Shown piece after piece: positions 23,042 through 36,437 of a DNA stretch of 64,000 nucleotides. This stretch comes from Quillaja saponaria (taxonomy: Eukaryota > Streptophyta > Magnoliopsida > Fabales > Quillajaceae). Below the pieces are notes generated by a model. It saw only the letters and a list, made by a program, of their open reading frames with translations. It did no database searches and was not told the DNA's origin. How positions within the stretch are numbered: the first letter of the stretch is position 1; each line of letters opens with the position of its first letter. Both the position numbers and the translations under genes were made by a program. Location of the stretch: positions 22,690,350 through 22,754,349 of the forward strand of contig CM055608.1 in the NCBI GenBank assembly GCA_029379385.1. The letters are read 5' to 3'.

Positions 23042-25048
23042 GAATTTAAGCACTAACGAGTAATTGATCATCATGATGATTTGGGGACATCTACATGTTC
23101 TTTTGCTATTACGTCATTTGGTATTTTACAACAAATAGCTTTCTCATGGCATGGAAAGAACCGCGTGCGACTACATTTTGAGGTTTTTATTATCTCAACA
23201 TTCTTATGGCTTTGTCAAAGGCTCAAGCTTAGGGCAAGGGTTGTCGTCGCGCCTCAGCCCACAAGTAGTACCATGCACAGCAGGTAAAGCCCTATCTATT
23301 TTATGATTTATTTAATTGATATTTCAACAAATTAAATATGTTTAAATATTCTTCTCCTATTTTTCTTTTCTCATGTGAGCCTTCAATAAATACTACATAT
23401 ATTAAGACCCATATTTGCCTTTTTCAAACCGAGGTTTCCATTCCTTCAACACATTAAACGTATACTACATATATAAGCCATATGATATAGAATTAGTACT
23501 GTTTTGGTGTGGTAGTTGTTTAATTTTTATTTTATTTTTTCCTTATAAGAAATTAACAAGAGATAGCCTTATTTATTAAATTTTTTGTAAGGGTATGTTT
23601 GGTTAAACTTTGTGTAAAAACATTGTAAATAAAATTAATTTTAAGTAAAGTTGTTTAAAAAGAGTTTAGACGAGCTAACATAAAAGCATTGTGTAATATA
23701 AAAATTTATTTGATTTTATTTTTTTTAGAAAAATATATTGATTATTAAAATTACTAAAAAGACTATTTTGACAAATACTATGTTTATATCTTTTTTAAAT
23801 ATAATAATTATTAAAATTCATTTGAACTTCCCTTGTTTGATATTTGAAAAAGCTTTTTTTGTATAACTTCAATTTTTAAAATCCTAAAAATCAAAAATAT
23901 TTTTCTATAAAGTTTTAAAATAAAATTTCTATCACCAAGCAACTTTCTAGAAAAAATTAAACTCAAAAACTATTTTAAAATTCAAACCAAATAGGGCTTT
24001 ATGTGAAATTAAATCTTATGTTCTTAAAATTTGATACCGACCGAAAAAATTTATCAATGAATAATGTTGGTTAGTAGTTATACATGCATGATAGGGCTAT
24101 ATTTTAACAGAACTAATTGACCTATTTGTTCAAATCAACTAAGACAACCTTGACAAAGATTCCTTTTTCCTATTTGTAAATTACATTTAGCACCTAATTG
24201 CTTATGTAAATGCTGAATAGTTTGTTCATATATCAAATAGTTAATTAATATACATAACGTGTGGTATATTCATATAATAGCATATTAATAGTAACAACTA
24301 GCATTGTTATACACTAGTTGATGAAATCATAACTCAAAAGTAAAGTAAAATTGGCAGCATATGATGAAGACGTAGTAAACGAGTCATATATATGACAAAG
24401 AAGACTTTTAAGCGTTTAAAAAAAATTAGTGTTTAAACACTTATTTTATATATATTATATAGGATTTATCTAACGGGTGTCCAAATGTTACTAGTTAATA
24501 TTCTATATATAGAAAATTTATATAATTTATTATAATAGGTAATTATGATTTCAGTGTTATTTAATACAAAAATCGTTATTTTTTAAAATTTTCAATTTCG
24601 AAAGCTATAATTATTGCAGTTTAACAAGTATCCCTTGGGCATCTGTTAGAAAAACTCTATTTTATATATATATAAAGGTGGATTTACTTTCTTGAAATAT
24701 ATCTGAATTTAAAACTGGAAAAATTATACTTTATGTATTGATGGCACTAAAAATTACTCCAAGTGAGTTCTCTAGTTGGTAGTAAGGCCTGTGATAGGGC
24801 ACGGACAGCCCGTTTAAGGCAGTAAGCCCAATTACTATAACATGTTGAAGGATTTGTTGGCCAAGTATGTTTGTATAATTTCCTCTTAATCTTTACTCCA
24901 TATCTGCTTCAGCCTAACAAATTCAAAATCAATACTCATCCTTACACACCTATGGAACCTACGATTTTGATATTAAAGGGAACGGGTTAGTACAACTTAT
25001 ATTAACTTTTCATTATTCTACTTTCTACCTTTCTTCTTTATCTTCAAG
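23042..25048. other. AT-rich spacer with a MITE-like segment
   Basis: No gene is recognised. A candidate MITE lies at 23591-23997. The last 200-300 bp before 25049 may be viral leader or intergenic sequence of the pararetrovirus insert, but no primer site could be located. Confidence 0.4.
23591..23997. mobile_element. Tourist-like MITE candidate
   Basis: The left end GGGTATGTTTGGTT and the right end AACCAAATAGGGC form imperfect terminal inverted repeats of the GGGC-TTTGGTT type. The interior is AT-rich and non-coding, about 407 bp. The flanking target duplication is not exact. Confidence 0.5.
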
Positions 25049-25800
25049 ATGCTCCGATCTTTCTCCTGTTCTTCTTCTCCTCCTCCTTCAAGAAAAATAT
25101 TCAAAAAAGAAATCACTTTTGAAAATATATCTCAATCAATTGATAACTAGAGAATCTCAAAGATTCCTAATACTGAAATTTACAAACCTAACTCAATATT
25201 TACTCTTAAGAATGATCATACGATCAAAATTATTGAACTAATAATCCCAATAAATTCTGATTGTGAAGAAATTTCTTTACTTTCCAAAAAATCTTTAAAG
25301 ATCCATAAACAAAAATACAATTATCTGCTTCTTGGATGTGTCCAGATCGCAACAAAATCTTTGGCTAGAGAAAAACTTAACTCCTCTATTCTTTTATGCT
25401 TTCGGGATTGTCGAATGACCAATTTTCATGAATCACTCCTAGGTATGGTTGAAACTAGCCTTTTTAGTGGCCCAATTTATTTCATTTGTTTTCAAAACAA
25501 GACAATCTCTTTATAAGACAAAAATATTTTAGACTCTTTGGTTTTTAATGTTAAACATTCAAATTTTAATATAAAACATGGTTCTTATCCGATAGCTCTA
25601 GTCTATTGAATTCAATATAAGGCCATGATTTTTTTTTTGGCTTCAAAATCCCTTCAAACTCGTAAAAAAGGAGAGACAATAATGTTTTGAACTGATCTCT
25701 CAAAAACAAACATAACAATTCCTAGATCTATTGCTTGGGATGATGTTCATCTTCTTGAAACATGGACTCTTGACAAAGCAACACTTGTCCAATCTTAACC
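25049..25800 (+). pseudogene. EPRV1 movement-protein region
   Basis: An ATG at 25049 opens a Ser/Pro-rich start soon stopped by TAG. Downstream the frame shows features of the 30K-type viral movement protein domain, including SLLGMVETSLFSGPIYF near 25435. In-frame stops near 25515, 25608 and 25690 show decay. In a working virus this protein would move genomes through plasmodesmata. Confidence 0.7.
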
Positions 25801-26707
25801 AACTTCATCAATCTCAGAGATTACTTAATACTCTACTCGTAAAGTAGAAATCTCTTTTAATATAAGAAATAGCCATAGTCAAAGACTTTTTAGTACTACA
25901 TCTCAAGATTTGTCAAGTCTCTCTTATTCTTCAAGATATTCTTGTTCATTTCTTCCTTCAACAATTCATCTTCAAGGATTAGAAAACATTTCTAGGGTTC
26001 CTAAAGCCGTTTATACCAAAGATGATAATGATAATCAATCAGAGAAACCTCCTTCTCCAACTTTTTCTTCCTTAAATGATAATTTGGATATTAATACAAT
26101 CAACATTCAATTCCAAATTCATAAAGAATCTCTTCGAAAAGATTTTTATCATGACAAAAATAAATTGGTTAGAACCTGGTTTTTAGAAAATTTCATAGGA
26201 TCTAAAAGACAAAAAAATCAAAATCTTTATTACAAACTTACGGAAACACATCAAACCCATGTGCCTTTCTTTGAATGGTTCGAGGTTTATGCTAATGAAG
26301 CTGGTCTTCATTATCCATACTCCAGATCTGTAAGTGTCAATAACCAAAAAACTAAAACTTGGTTAATAAACAAAGATGAAGTAATTAATTCCATACTTCC
26401 TCCTTCCAAAGCTTTAAAAATTTCAGCCCAAATTGCTACCGGAAAAATAGTTTCTATGGGGGCTACTCCTTTTAAATACAAAGACTTAACTGAAACGGTT
26501 AATTCCAAAGACATTCAATCTCTTTATAAACAAAATAATTCTACCAATCTTTATTTACAAGCTTTAGGAGAACATCTTAATGATCCAGCTCCTACCCTAA
26601 AACTTCAAAAAGAAAAATCTACTTTTTCTCCTCACCAAATTCCAACAAAAATTAAAAAAGAATTAGGATCTTGCTCGAAATGCTCTCAACAAGAAGTTAT
26701 TGACTAA
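25801..26707 (+). pseudogene. EPRV1 ORF1 middle region (no known domain)
   Basis: The longest undamaged piece of this insert: 265 codons from about 25910 to the stop at 26705. It contains HKESLRKDFYHDKNK and VPFFEWFEVYA motifs. It lies between the movement and capsid regions of the polyprotein. It has no ATG at its left edge, so it is a polyprotein segment rather than a separate gene. Confidence 0.65.
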
Positions 26708-28360
26708 ATCTCCAAACAAATTTCAAAAATTGAGAAAAATATTGTCCCAGACACTCCAAAACAGTCTACAATCAATATTAGTTCCCATAAAGAACCTAAT
26801 ACTATACAATCTACTAATTGGCGTCAACCACAAAAATTATATTATCCCAGGGCCTCTTCCCTTGATTTAGTAGTTAAAGAAAAACCCCAAATTATCAATA
26901 ACTCTTTTAGCACAAACAATATCTATAAAGTAGATATAGATGGCCAATCAAAATACAATATTCTTAATATGTTGTAGCAAATGACTATGGTCAGTATTGC
27001 TTATCAACTATCCTACAATTGCTCGAATCAATCCATTATAAATGTCTTAATTGCTAGTTTTTCTAGTTAACTAAAAGGTTGGTAGAATGAACATCTTACT
27101 AACAAAGAACGTAATCAAATAATTGTAGCCGTTAAACTAACCTAGAAGGTAACCCTCTTCTTGGAGATGATGGTGACATTATTTCTGATGCTGTCAATAC
27201 CCTCATTTATGCTATTACAAAACATTGCATTATAGATCTGTCTTTATGGCATGATAAATTCACTGAACTCCCTTCCAATCTAAAATGTCAAACCTTAGCT
27301 AATTTTAGGTGGTATAAAGATACTTTCTTTACCCGAGTCATCTCCGGGTCTGATGTAACAACCTTTTTTAAAAGAAAAATTTCTACCCTATCTTCTTAGT
27401 TCTTTGGGAGATAAAGTTAGAGAAAAAATTCACAATATTAACGATGTAATTATTTTCTATGAACAATTAACTTATGGACAACTTTCCAGTTATGTCAAGA
27501 AAGTTACGTTAAAGATCTGTCAAGATGATAAGATTTAAAGACAATTAGCTAAAGAAATACCTTTAAATTGAAACGATTTAGGAAATTTCTATGCTTAATA
27601 TGGTTTTGATTGTCCTCCTAGTTTATCCAAATCAAAGAAGAAAACTGTTTACGAATAGCCCAAAAATTATCATAAAACTTCCAACAATAAAAAGGGAAGA
27701 CATGTTCACAAACACAAATATAAACATGCCCCTCAACATTTCCAAATTAGAGATAAACCTTATGTTGTTTGTTTTAAATGTAACAGACTAGGTCATATTA
27801 TAAAATATTACAGAATTACAAGAAAAATCAAAGCTTTAAAAATAGATGAAAGTTTTTTGGCTCAACTTGATTGTCTTCTAATTGAAGATTTTCTTGATAG
27901 TAAATCCGCTCCTTCCTCTGATAATGAAGAAATCAATCAAATCCAAAATGATGATATTTCCTCAGAAACTTCTCAACAAATTCTCTACTGTAATGTTCTC
28001 GCAAAAGAGTAAGATATTCTCCTTGAAGTCATTAGAAGTCTTTCAAATGATGAAAATAAGAAAATTTATCTGCAAAAACTTAAAGAGATTCTTAGAATTC
28101 CTAAAAAACCAAGTAAGTCTCTTTACAATCTTCCTATAGTTACGAACTCTTTTAATCAAAAAGATATTTTATTCAAATTCAATTCTGACAAATCTGAACC
28201 AGTTACTATTCAAGATCTCCAAGATGAAGTTTCAATCTTAAAAATTGAAGTTAAAACCCTTACACTTCAACAAATAGAAACTACTTCTATAATCAAACCT
28301 TTTCAAAATGGTACAAATAAAATTATATCTTCAAAATACTCTTCTGAAGAAAACCCAATA
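26708..28360 (+). pseudogene. EPRV1 capsid region with zinc knuckle
   Basis: The capsid core is recognised by NEHLTNKERNQIIVAVKL (near 27090) and a Trp-rich block ending NFRWYKDTFFTRV (near 27325). The RNA-binding knuckle CFKCNRLGHIIKYY lies at about 27771-27812, with Tyr in place of the last Cys. Frames change near 27150, 27400 and 27590, and there are several stops. Confidence 0.75.
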
Positions 28361-28980
28361 GAGTTTTCCAACGATGGATTTCTCAATCTCATCACTAAAA
28401 CTTCTTATCAAAAATGGTATATCTCCATCAAACTTATCATTGGCAAAACTTTTGTCCTCAAAACAATAGCCTTGTTTGACACAGGAATAGATTCTAGTTG
28501 CATTATTGAAGATAAGTGCCTACAATATTTTATGAAAAATTTCTAAAAGATTAACTTCTGCCAATGGTTCTGCAATAATAATCCATTACAAATGTTCAAA
28601 TGTTGTTATTGATAATTCCACTTTACAAATAACAACAACATTTCTTTTGGCAAAAAAAATTACAAATCTAGTTCTCTTAGGTTCTGATTTTATTCATCTA
28701 CTTGAACCTTTCTTTGTTAATGGAGGTATAGTCAAAGAGGTTATGGGTCAAACTGTAAAATTTCCATTTATCAAAAAACATGTTTTCAAAAATCTTAATC
28801 TTTTAGAAAGTAAACAAAAATAGATTAATTTCCTTTCTAATGAAATCTCTTTCAAAAGAATTGAAAACCAACTAAATAGTTTTGTAATATAAAACAAAAT
28901 AAAAAACTTTGAAGAAAAATTTCAAAAACAAATATGTTCAGATCTCCCTAATGTTTTCTGGAAAAGAAAACAGCATATAA
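28361..28980 (+). pseudogene. EPRV1 aspartic protease region
   Basis: The retroviral-type protease active site reads ALFDTGIDSSCI at about 28470, with the usual DTGA changed to DTGI. A second block near 28670-28700 (NLVLLGSDFI) matches the C-terminal half of such proteases. A frameshift at about 28545 separates them. Confidence 0.75.
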
Positions 28981-31900
28981 TTGATCTCCCTTATAAAAAC
29001 AATTTTCAAGAAAAACAAATTCTTACAAAACCATCCTATTCAGATGAATCAGGAAAGGCTTGAATTCTGTCAAAAAGAAATAAATGATCTTCTTTCCAGA
29101 GGATTAATCAGTAAAAGTAAGAGCCCTTGGTCTTGTTCTACCTTTTATGTTAACAAAAATGCTAAAATCAAACATGGTACTCCCCGTCTGATTATCAATT
29201 ACCAACCTCTTAATCAAGTTATTCAATGGATTAGGTATCCTATTCCAAATAAAAAGATCTTCTCAATCGTCTTTATTCTTCAAAATTATTTTCAAAATTT
29301 GATCTCTAGGCAGGTTTTTGGCAAATCCAAATAAAAGAAACTGATAGGTACAAAACTGATTCTACTGTGTCTTTCAGCTAATATGAATGGAATGTCATGC
29401 CTTTTGGTCTAAAAAATGCTTCTTTTGAATTTCAAAAGATCATGAATGACATTTTTAATCCTTATACAAAATTTATCATTGTCTATATTGATGATGTTAG
29501 TAGTATGCCCTAAAACCAATGACATGTGATGTTGTGGCATATTATTAATAAATATAAGTGGCAAACATTATCATGTATAAGAGTTATTAATTAACCATCA
29601 TGAGCCCAAAGAATTAAAGTAATGGAAATAAGCATCATGATGAGATCATGCTAATGAGATGTATTTCTTTTAAGCTTAATTCTTAAATGTTCCTAATCAT
29701 AGGATCACTAAGTAGGACATTAGTGAATCCGGATATATTAGTACATATCTAGTTGGCTCAAAGAGTTAAGAGTGGCTGATCTTATAGTCACTTGGGTATG
29801 AGACACTAAGACAGATATGTAGGTGCTCTTTAAAGAATGAGTTCACTGAACTGACTCAACTGAGAATACCTATATAGAGTTTCTCTACATGTTAATAGGT
29901 AGTTCTTATATTACAGTTGTGCAAATAGTCTTTTGACTTGAGACATCATAGTTATCTTGTATGTACGTCATTATACTTTGATACTATTTCTGATTCTATT
30001 AATGAGTCACCTAAGAAGTAGTAATTGGGTATAATCACTTAGATATGGAGGTATGTGAATGTACAATAAAAGATCTATCACTCTTAGTAGAAAAGAGAGA
30101 ATGTCATATGTGGTCTATAAAAGATTTAACTTAAAGTCTATGGCCATAGCAAAGTGGATATTAGAATATGAGTTTCTAATTTTTCCAATGAAGTTATAAT
30201 CTTAAGATTAGGCACATATGATTAAATTTAGAGTTTAACATTATTTCCATACCCAAATAGATTTAATCGGGACATTGCATGATAGAAGGATTGAATTGCA
30301 TGGTAACTGTTAACAGAAAGGTTCAAAAGGTTCATAACCATATTCATACTATTATGGGTAGCCATCATGTGCTGCTAGGAACCAATCTTGACTTGTAGGA
30401 AACCCTGATAATTAATTAATTATCTATAGATGATTAATGAATTAATCTTAATTAAAGAGTGAATTAAAAAGAGTCTTAATTTAAATAGTTAGAATGAGTT
30501 CTAATTTAATTGGATAGGGTCTAGTAATAAATATGTAAAAGTTACATGCCAACTGCAATCAATAGTTTGAACCTAAGAGGTCACACACAAAATGACGATA
30601 TTCAACTAAGAAGAGTTTTAAAGCAATCATGTAATTATTATAGTTTGTTAGGCATTAGATTTAATTATGATTAAATCCTAATGTTAGCATAATCTCTAAT
30701 GTGTTAGGATTGTCCAATTCATAAGGAGGTGGCTAGTCTTTATAAAATAGAAGACTTAACAAACTAGATAGAAACAGAAGAGAAAAATAATTGTACGTAT
30801 TGTACAGAGAGCCAAAAATCCATAAGATGAATTTTAGGCCAACGAAAGTTTCTAAATTACAAGAGAGATTCGGTAACTTATGCTAGCACACAAGTAATCT
30901 CTTGGTAACCCCTTTCATCTTCAAGCATGAAGATCCTTAGTTGGATTCGTTCGTGTGGATACACTTAGAGACGGGACACCTGTGTCGTTGTTATGCTCTT
31001 GATGAATCAATGAAGGAGTGAAAGCCGATCAAGAATACGACAAAAAAATTAAAAGCCTCAGAGGTACACAGTTCTCTACTTGTTTAATTGTTAAACTATA
31101 ATTAGGATCTTTCATATAAATATAAAGCGATTTCGAGGTTAAATTTATCAAAATTTTAAATTATGTTGCACATATGATTGCCATATTTTACATTGATTCC
31201 TAACAGATGATGTTTTAATTTTTTTCAAAAAATATTGATGAACACTTTAAATATCTTAATATTTTCTTTAATATTACAAAACAAAATGGTCTAGCCATTT
31301 CTAAAACAAAATTTAGCCTTTTTAAAATTACCATCAAGTTTCTTAGTCATAACATTTACCATGGAACCATCACCTCAATTAATCGGGCTATTTAGTTTGC
31401 TAATAAATTTCCTAATCATATAATTGACAAAACACAATTACAACGTTTTCTTGGTTGTCTCAATTATGTTTCTAATGTCTTCCCATGAGTTAGTAACTTT
31501 ATCAAACCCTTGCATGACAGATTAAGGACTGATCCACCACCTTGATCTGACATTCATAGAAATATGGTCAAACAGATTAAACTGAGAGTAAAACAACTCT
31601 TATGCTTATATCTTCCTGATCCAAAAGCTTTCAAAATTGTTAAAACTGATGTCTCTACCATTGGTTATGGTGGTATTCTCAAACAATCCATTCATGACAA
31701 ACATTATATCATATCATATGCATCAAAACATTGGAATACAACACAACAAGACTATTCTACTATCGAAAAAGAAACTTTAGCTATTGTGCTATGTATTTCA
31801 AAATTTCAAAGTAATCTTTTAAATCAAAAAATTTTGGTCAAAGACGACTATAAATTGACAAAAGATGTCAAAAACCTTGCTTAAAAATAATTTTTTGCTA

Positions 31901-31985
31901 GATGGCAAGCAATATTATCTACTTTTGATTTTAAAATTGAATACATCAAAGGAAGCTCCAATTCCATTCCAAATTATCACCAATG
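28981..31985 (+). pseudogene. EPRV1 reverse transcriptase and RNase H, split by a solo LTR
   Basis: The RT begins in the 28981-29334 frame (RLIINYQPLNQ), shifts frame, then shows VMPFGLKNASFEFQKIMNDI and IVYIDD up to the LTR at 29495. After the LTR the same frame resumes at 31206 and continues to FLGCLNYVSNVFP. RNase H is open at 31564-31884 (KTDVSTIGYGGIL; YSTIEKETLAIV). The ARWQAILSTFDFKIEYIKGS end block at about 31890-31960 is typical of caulimovirid RNase H. Confidence 0.8.
29495..31205. mobile_element. Solo LTR (1.7 kb) inserted in the EPRV1 RT
   Basis: It starts TGTTAGTAGTATGCCC and ends GATTCCTAACA, with TGTTAG/CTAACA ends, flanked by a perfect 5-bp duplication GATGA (29490-29494 and 31206-31210). 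No internal region, primer site or coding sequence is present, so it is a single LTR left by LTR-LTR recombination. The RT frame is continuous if it is removed. Superfamily (copia or gypsy) cannot be decided from the LTR alone. Confidence 0.88.
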
Positions 31986-32005
31986 AATTTTTGCAGGGAA
32001 AATAA

Positions 32006-33261
32006 CATGCCCCGCAAAAAGAAAAAAAGTGAGCCTGAGCTCCCAAAACCCAAAAGAAGAACCTTCCAGCTCTTCCAAAAAATCAATCCCAAAACAAACC
32101 AAAGAATCTTATGTTTTTCCTATAGAAACCCTATTAGGAATCCAACATGAATTTCAATAACAGCAACCTCTTGCCCTCACAAAGAAAACTTGGGCAAACT
32201 TGGGTGATGAAGAAGATTCCAAACTCCTTCCAAAGGAAATTTGTTATTTCAATTAAAAAGATATGTCGTAGGCAATTAATTAGCAAGCACAATCAATACA
32301 ATTATTCCCTCCCTAGGGAAAGGTAAGGCAATTATCTCTATCCCTACTCCAATCCCTTCTTCTCAAAAAAAATTTTATGTTCTAATTGATGTTCCACAAA
32401 TAGTTATCCAAATGGAGTCTGAATTTTGGATTGACAATCCTCAATTCGTCTATCAAAAAATCTTTCCCCCAAATTAGCATTTCCCGCCAACCAATCCTTC
32501 CAAAACCCAAAAATTTTATCAATATATTTTGGTTGATAGTGATTTTGTTGCTATTAGACATTATAAGTCCAAAACTGATGCTACTTTTGTTATGCATTCA
32601 ACAGTCCAAATCCTAAAAGCACTCAGTCCTTCAGACTGGCAATGTGATTTATCCAAACCTCGCAAATTCTCCTAACCTTTTGATCCCGTTACTTACAACT
32701 ACTGGGATTATCAAGAAGCTTGGCACAAACATTTTATTTTCAAAAAAAAAAAGGATATAAGCATTCATGGCTTATTTATTTCAAAAACAATGTCCAATAC
32801 AAATTCCTTCATTGGTTCACCTATTGGTGAAATTTGCACGGTCCAGTCACAAAAATCCTTCCTAATGAAGTAGCTGAAGGTTTTACTACTTCAACAAACA
32901 TTTTCATAACCAAGACCACAACCCAATCATATTGCATTTATTTTCTAAATTTACATTGGCTTGGGTTTATGATTGGCAATACAAGTATCCTCAAGGAGAT
33001 CAGAAATCTTGTTTGCCTATTCTTCTCCGACAAGGTTCTACAAAGTGGTGGGCAAAATTCAACGCCTCCAATGCCTTTACCCCCTCAATCAGACAATGGT
33101 TTCAACAAAATCCACAATTTCTCAAAGCTAACTTGCCAAAAGTCACTCAGTTCTTGCAACATAAATCCCATGTTTTAGCTAAGCTGGCTTCTTACTCAAG
33201 CAAGCATGTGTATATTCATAATCTTAAAGAAATGGTCCGACTATTTCAAGAAGATAATTAA
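32006..33261 (+). pseudogene. EPRV1 ORF2 (unknown function)
   Basis: ATG at 32006 opens a Lys-rich start (MPRKKKKSEPELPKPKRR) right after the RNase H end. Downstream blocks include YILVDSDFVAIRHYKSKTDA near 32520 and WVYDWQYKYPQGDQKSCL near 32955. The last part (to 33261) is open. It matches ORF2 in the two other viral copies at 42.6-50.6 kb. I recognise no enzyme motif. Confidence 0.65.
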
Positions 33262-33779
33262 GCAACTTTTACACAAAATCCCACTAAAAAAAATCAGTTT
33301 CTAGCTCCTATTCCAGAACCTCATGAATTGATTCAAATGATTATGCACAAACCAATTAAGACAATTATTATGGCATCAATCTTGCATATGATTAAATTCT
33401 CTATAAGGAGTATTGTAGCAAGCTGTGGAAGATTACCGTTACCATGCAGAGGCACTATAGCATTTAATTGTAGTAGTTACAATTTGTAAGAGTATTCAAA
33501 AAAATTCAACATAAGAGAGTTGCATCACTCATTTCAAAGCAAAACTAGTTTGAGCTTAGTTTTAGAGTTTAAGAGAAACCTTTAGGTAACCATCCAAAGA
33601 TTTCTTTATTTTACTCTGATGTACTTGTAGTTTCAAACTTTCAATATTATTTCAATGAAAAATTTTCTTGCATCTTGCATCTCCTCTTCCCTGGATTAGT
33701 GCGCGGACTACTACCACTTCTCCTTCCTTTTTACTTATGCCATTTAATTCCAGTCTTTAATTTATGCTTTTAATTTCTG

Positions 33780-33781
<2 letters not shown>
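33262..33781 (+). other. EPRV1 non-coding region up to the TA repeat
   Basis: It is similar to 50022-50550 and to the complement of 42600-43160. It includes the CTATAGCAT/GTAGTAGTTAC block, a GAGAGTTGCATCACTCATTTC leader-like stretch and the first part of a GGATTAGTGCGCGGACTAC repeat unit. It is likely the viral intergenic (promoter/leader) region, and it stops at TAATTTCTGCA where the (AT)n begins. Confidence 0.6.

Positions 33782-33822
<41 letters not shown>
33782..33822. repeat. (AT)n microsatellite at the EPRV1 end
   Basis: About 20 AT units directly follow the last viral-like bases TAATTTCTGCA. Confidence 0.9.
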
Positions 33823-33825
<3 letters not shown>

Positions 33826-34199
33826 AGATTGATATACAATTGTTCAAGGAATAATTTGTGCATGCACTATATTCATGTTTTGTATTTTCTTTTTTAATTG
33901 AATGTAGATTTCTTGATTTTGGTACAAGGGAAAAACTGATTGTATATGTTTTGTTTGATACAATTAAATTGAAAACTTGTATTTAAACCCAATTCAACCT
34001 TTATAATAAAACATGCTGATAATATTAGATTGGTATTATCTAATCGTGACAGGACACGTGACTTAATCAAAATATAATTGGCATTATCTTTACCTCATTA
34101 TTATTATAATGGACTTCACCATTACATCTTCATTACTGTGATACATGCTATATACTCATTAATTAGTTATCCTATTCTATTTAAGTGGCTAAACTATAA

Positions 34200-34454
34200 G
34201 CTTGTTTGGCGCATCGTATAAGATTGTATAATATAGAATTATACAATGTATTAGACTATATAGTTATTCTCTTGTTATACTATTATCTTATCATTCCCTT
34301 CCTATTGTATAATTTTATACTGTCAGACATAATATAAAAGGGAGTCAATAGAATAAGTCTATATTATCATGTTACTGTCGAACATTGTATAAAAGTCAAC
34401 TAGATAATCTTATACTATCATATTATCCTTATACAATGTACTAAACGAACAAGG
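34200..34454. mobile_element. Small Tourist-like MITE, 255 bp
   Basis: The left end GCTTGTTTGGCGCATCGTAT and the inverted right end CCTTGTTCGTTTAGTACATT form imperfect inverted repeats. TAA flanks both sides (34197-34199 and 34455-34457). The interior is built of TATAC/GTATA-rich sequence and is non-coding. Confidence 0.65.
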
Positions 34455-35621
34455 TAAAATGAAAGTGGTTTCTCTTCCTCATTTATTATAAGTATGTTAA
34501 TGTCATCATAATACTGATGTTCTTATCTTACACATCTTATTTAAAAAATCACATAGAAAACATGCAAGATATCATATATTGAGTCAAATCCAATTCTAAC
34601 ACATGCTAAACTCAAAGTGCCAATATTTCTAAGTGCGAGTCCTTTATCTTGTTCTTATTATTATTATTATTACTTATTTCTAATAGCAGTGTCAGTAAGA
34701 CATAGGAATTGAAAAACTTGGAATTGAATAGGGGCCAAAAAAGAGGGCAGATTCAATTAAGAAATTAAATTTGCGTGTATGGGTGCCACTATTTTCGGTG
34801 CTACCGTGACACTCACCGAACAGCTGTGACCTGACGTCATGTTTAGAATTTAGATCTACATCTGAATTTAGAGTGCGTGGAATACACACCCGATATTCCC
34901 TACACAACAGCTATACCTATGTGCGCCGCACTGATTTTCATTTCTATGTGTTATGATTCATTTTCATTGTTTGTTTAGGTATTTGGATGTGGGGCTAATC
35001 TTTTGTGAAGTGCATATTTATGTTTAAAGTTTACACAATTGTTTTTGAAAATGAAAATTTATAAATTATTCAAATTAAAAAAGATTGAGACAAAATATTT
35101 AGAATATCTTTATTGTTTTTGTATTAAAAAATACATATATTTTAATATTATTCAGAATGATAAGATATTATTAATCTTAAAATAGGATATAAATTCAAAA
35201 TCAAATTAGTATTAGTTGCTATGTTTGTGGTGAAATTTATAAAAATAATAATAATGAAAAAAATGTTTGCAATTATACCATAGTTTTTTTTTATATCAAT
35301 ATACCCAAATCAGATTTATGTTACAATATGAGTTTTAACTTTCTTCCCATGAACAATAAATTTGTGTTTGACAGTAATAAACTAGAAAATATGTATAAAT
35401 ATAAAAATTGTATTATATTTATATAAAAATAGATACAACCTCTGAATTAATATTTTTACAACAATATAATCGAATCCACAAATTCAATCTCCTTGGAAAC
35501 TTTGTATGATCTAAGGGTTATGTAGTTTGATCCAAATGTAATGACGTTGCTCATTCTAAAATGATGTTATGAGTGGTAGTGGAGAATGAAATTATGTGAT
35601 CTCTCAGGCATAAGTTGCTAA

Positions 35622-36437
35622 AGGCTAGTTTGGTACACAAGAATGATTTTTACAGAATTGGAATGGGAAAGGGAATGTGAATGGAATGCAAGTGGAATGG
35701 AATGATCATTCTATTCTATTGTTTGGTAGTGTCGGTAGAGAATAATTATTCCATTCTATTTATTTATTTTTTATGCAATTTTTAGACATTAAATAATATA
35801 AAAATTATGCAAAAATAATAAAATTATCAGTAGATAGAGTAATGAAAATGTAACAAAATTTATGAAATATATACATATATATTTCTTAATTTTTTTTAAA
35901 AAAAATTATATTATTTATTTTATCATTAATTTTTTTTTATTAGTTATTAATATTAATATTTTAGTTTAAAATTACTTAACTAATTTATTTATTTAACATT
36001 AATTATATATTTATAATTATATTATTTACTATGATTTGAAGGATATTTTTGTTATTTGACTAAACTAAATTAATTTATTATTATTTTTATATTATTTAAT
36101 GTGATATGAAGGGTATTTTGTTATTTATCTAAATTAAATAATAAATATATTTATTTATTTATGTATAATATTATGATTTTATTGATATCAAACTTTTTTA
36201 TTTTATGTGATATAATAGTTTTTTTTTTTTGTCATTTAATTGAACTAAATTGATTCAATAGAAATATGAATGAGCAATCTCACCCCTTAGGTGAGTTTGA
36301 GAATTCCTACTTCTATGGAATAAAATGGCCGAAATGGAATGAGTATTCCAAGGTTAAAAACAACCAAAAGAAATAATGTTCATTCCATGGAATCATGCAT
36401 AAAATGGAATGACCATTCATGCATACCAAACTAGCCC
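35622..36437. mobile_element. PIF/Harbinger-type MITE, 816 bp
   Basis: Terminal inverted repeats AGGCTAGTTTGGTA and GGGCTAGTTTGGTA with a TAA duplication on both sides (35619-35621 and 36438-36440). Subterminal zones are full of TGGAATG words. There is no transposase. Termini and 3-bp TAA/TTA targets fit Tourist/Harbinger elements. Confidence 0.8.

Larger units (their letters stand above)
25049..33781 (+). mobile_element. Endogenous pararetrovirus 1 (caulimovirid, florendovirus-like), decayed
   Basis: The order is movement protein, capsid with zinc knuckle, aspartic protease, reverse transcriptase, RNase H, then a second ORF, then a non-coding region, all on the plus strand. No integrase and no LTR pair belong to it, which fits an integrated caulimovirid rather than a gypsy element. 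ORF1 followed by an ORF2 of unknown role matches published florendovirus layout; assignment to that genus is inference. Many stops and frameshifts make it inactive. A solo LTR (29495-31205) interrupts the RT. The insert ends against an (AT)n run at 33782. Confidence 0.8.

Noticed and set aside
25049..33781. Reading EPRV1 as a Ty3/gypsy retrotransposon
   Set aside because: There is no integrase and no LTR pair of its own; a movement-protein-type region and ORF2 favour a pararetrovirus.
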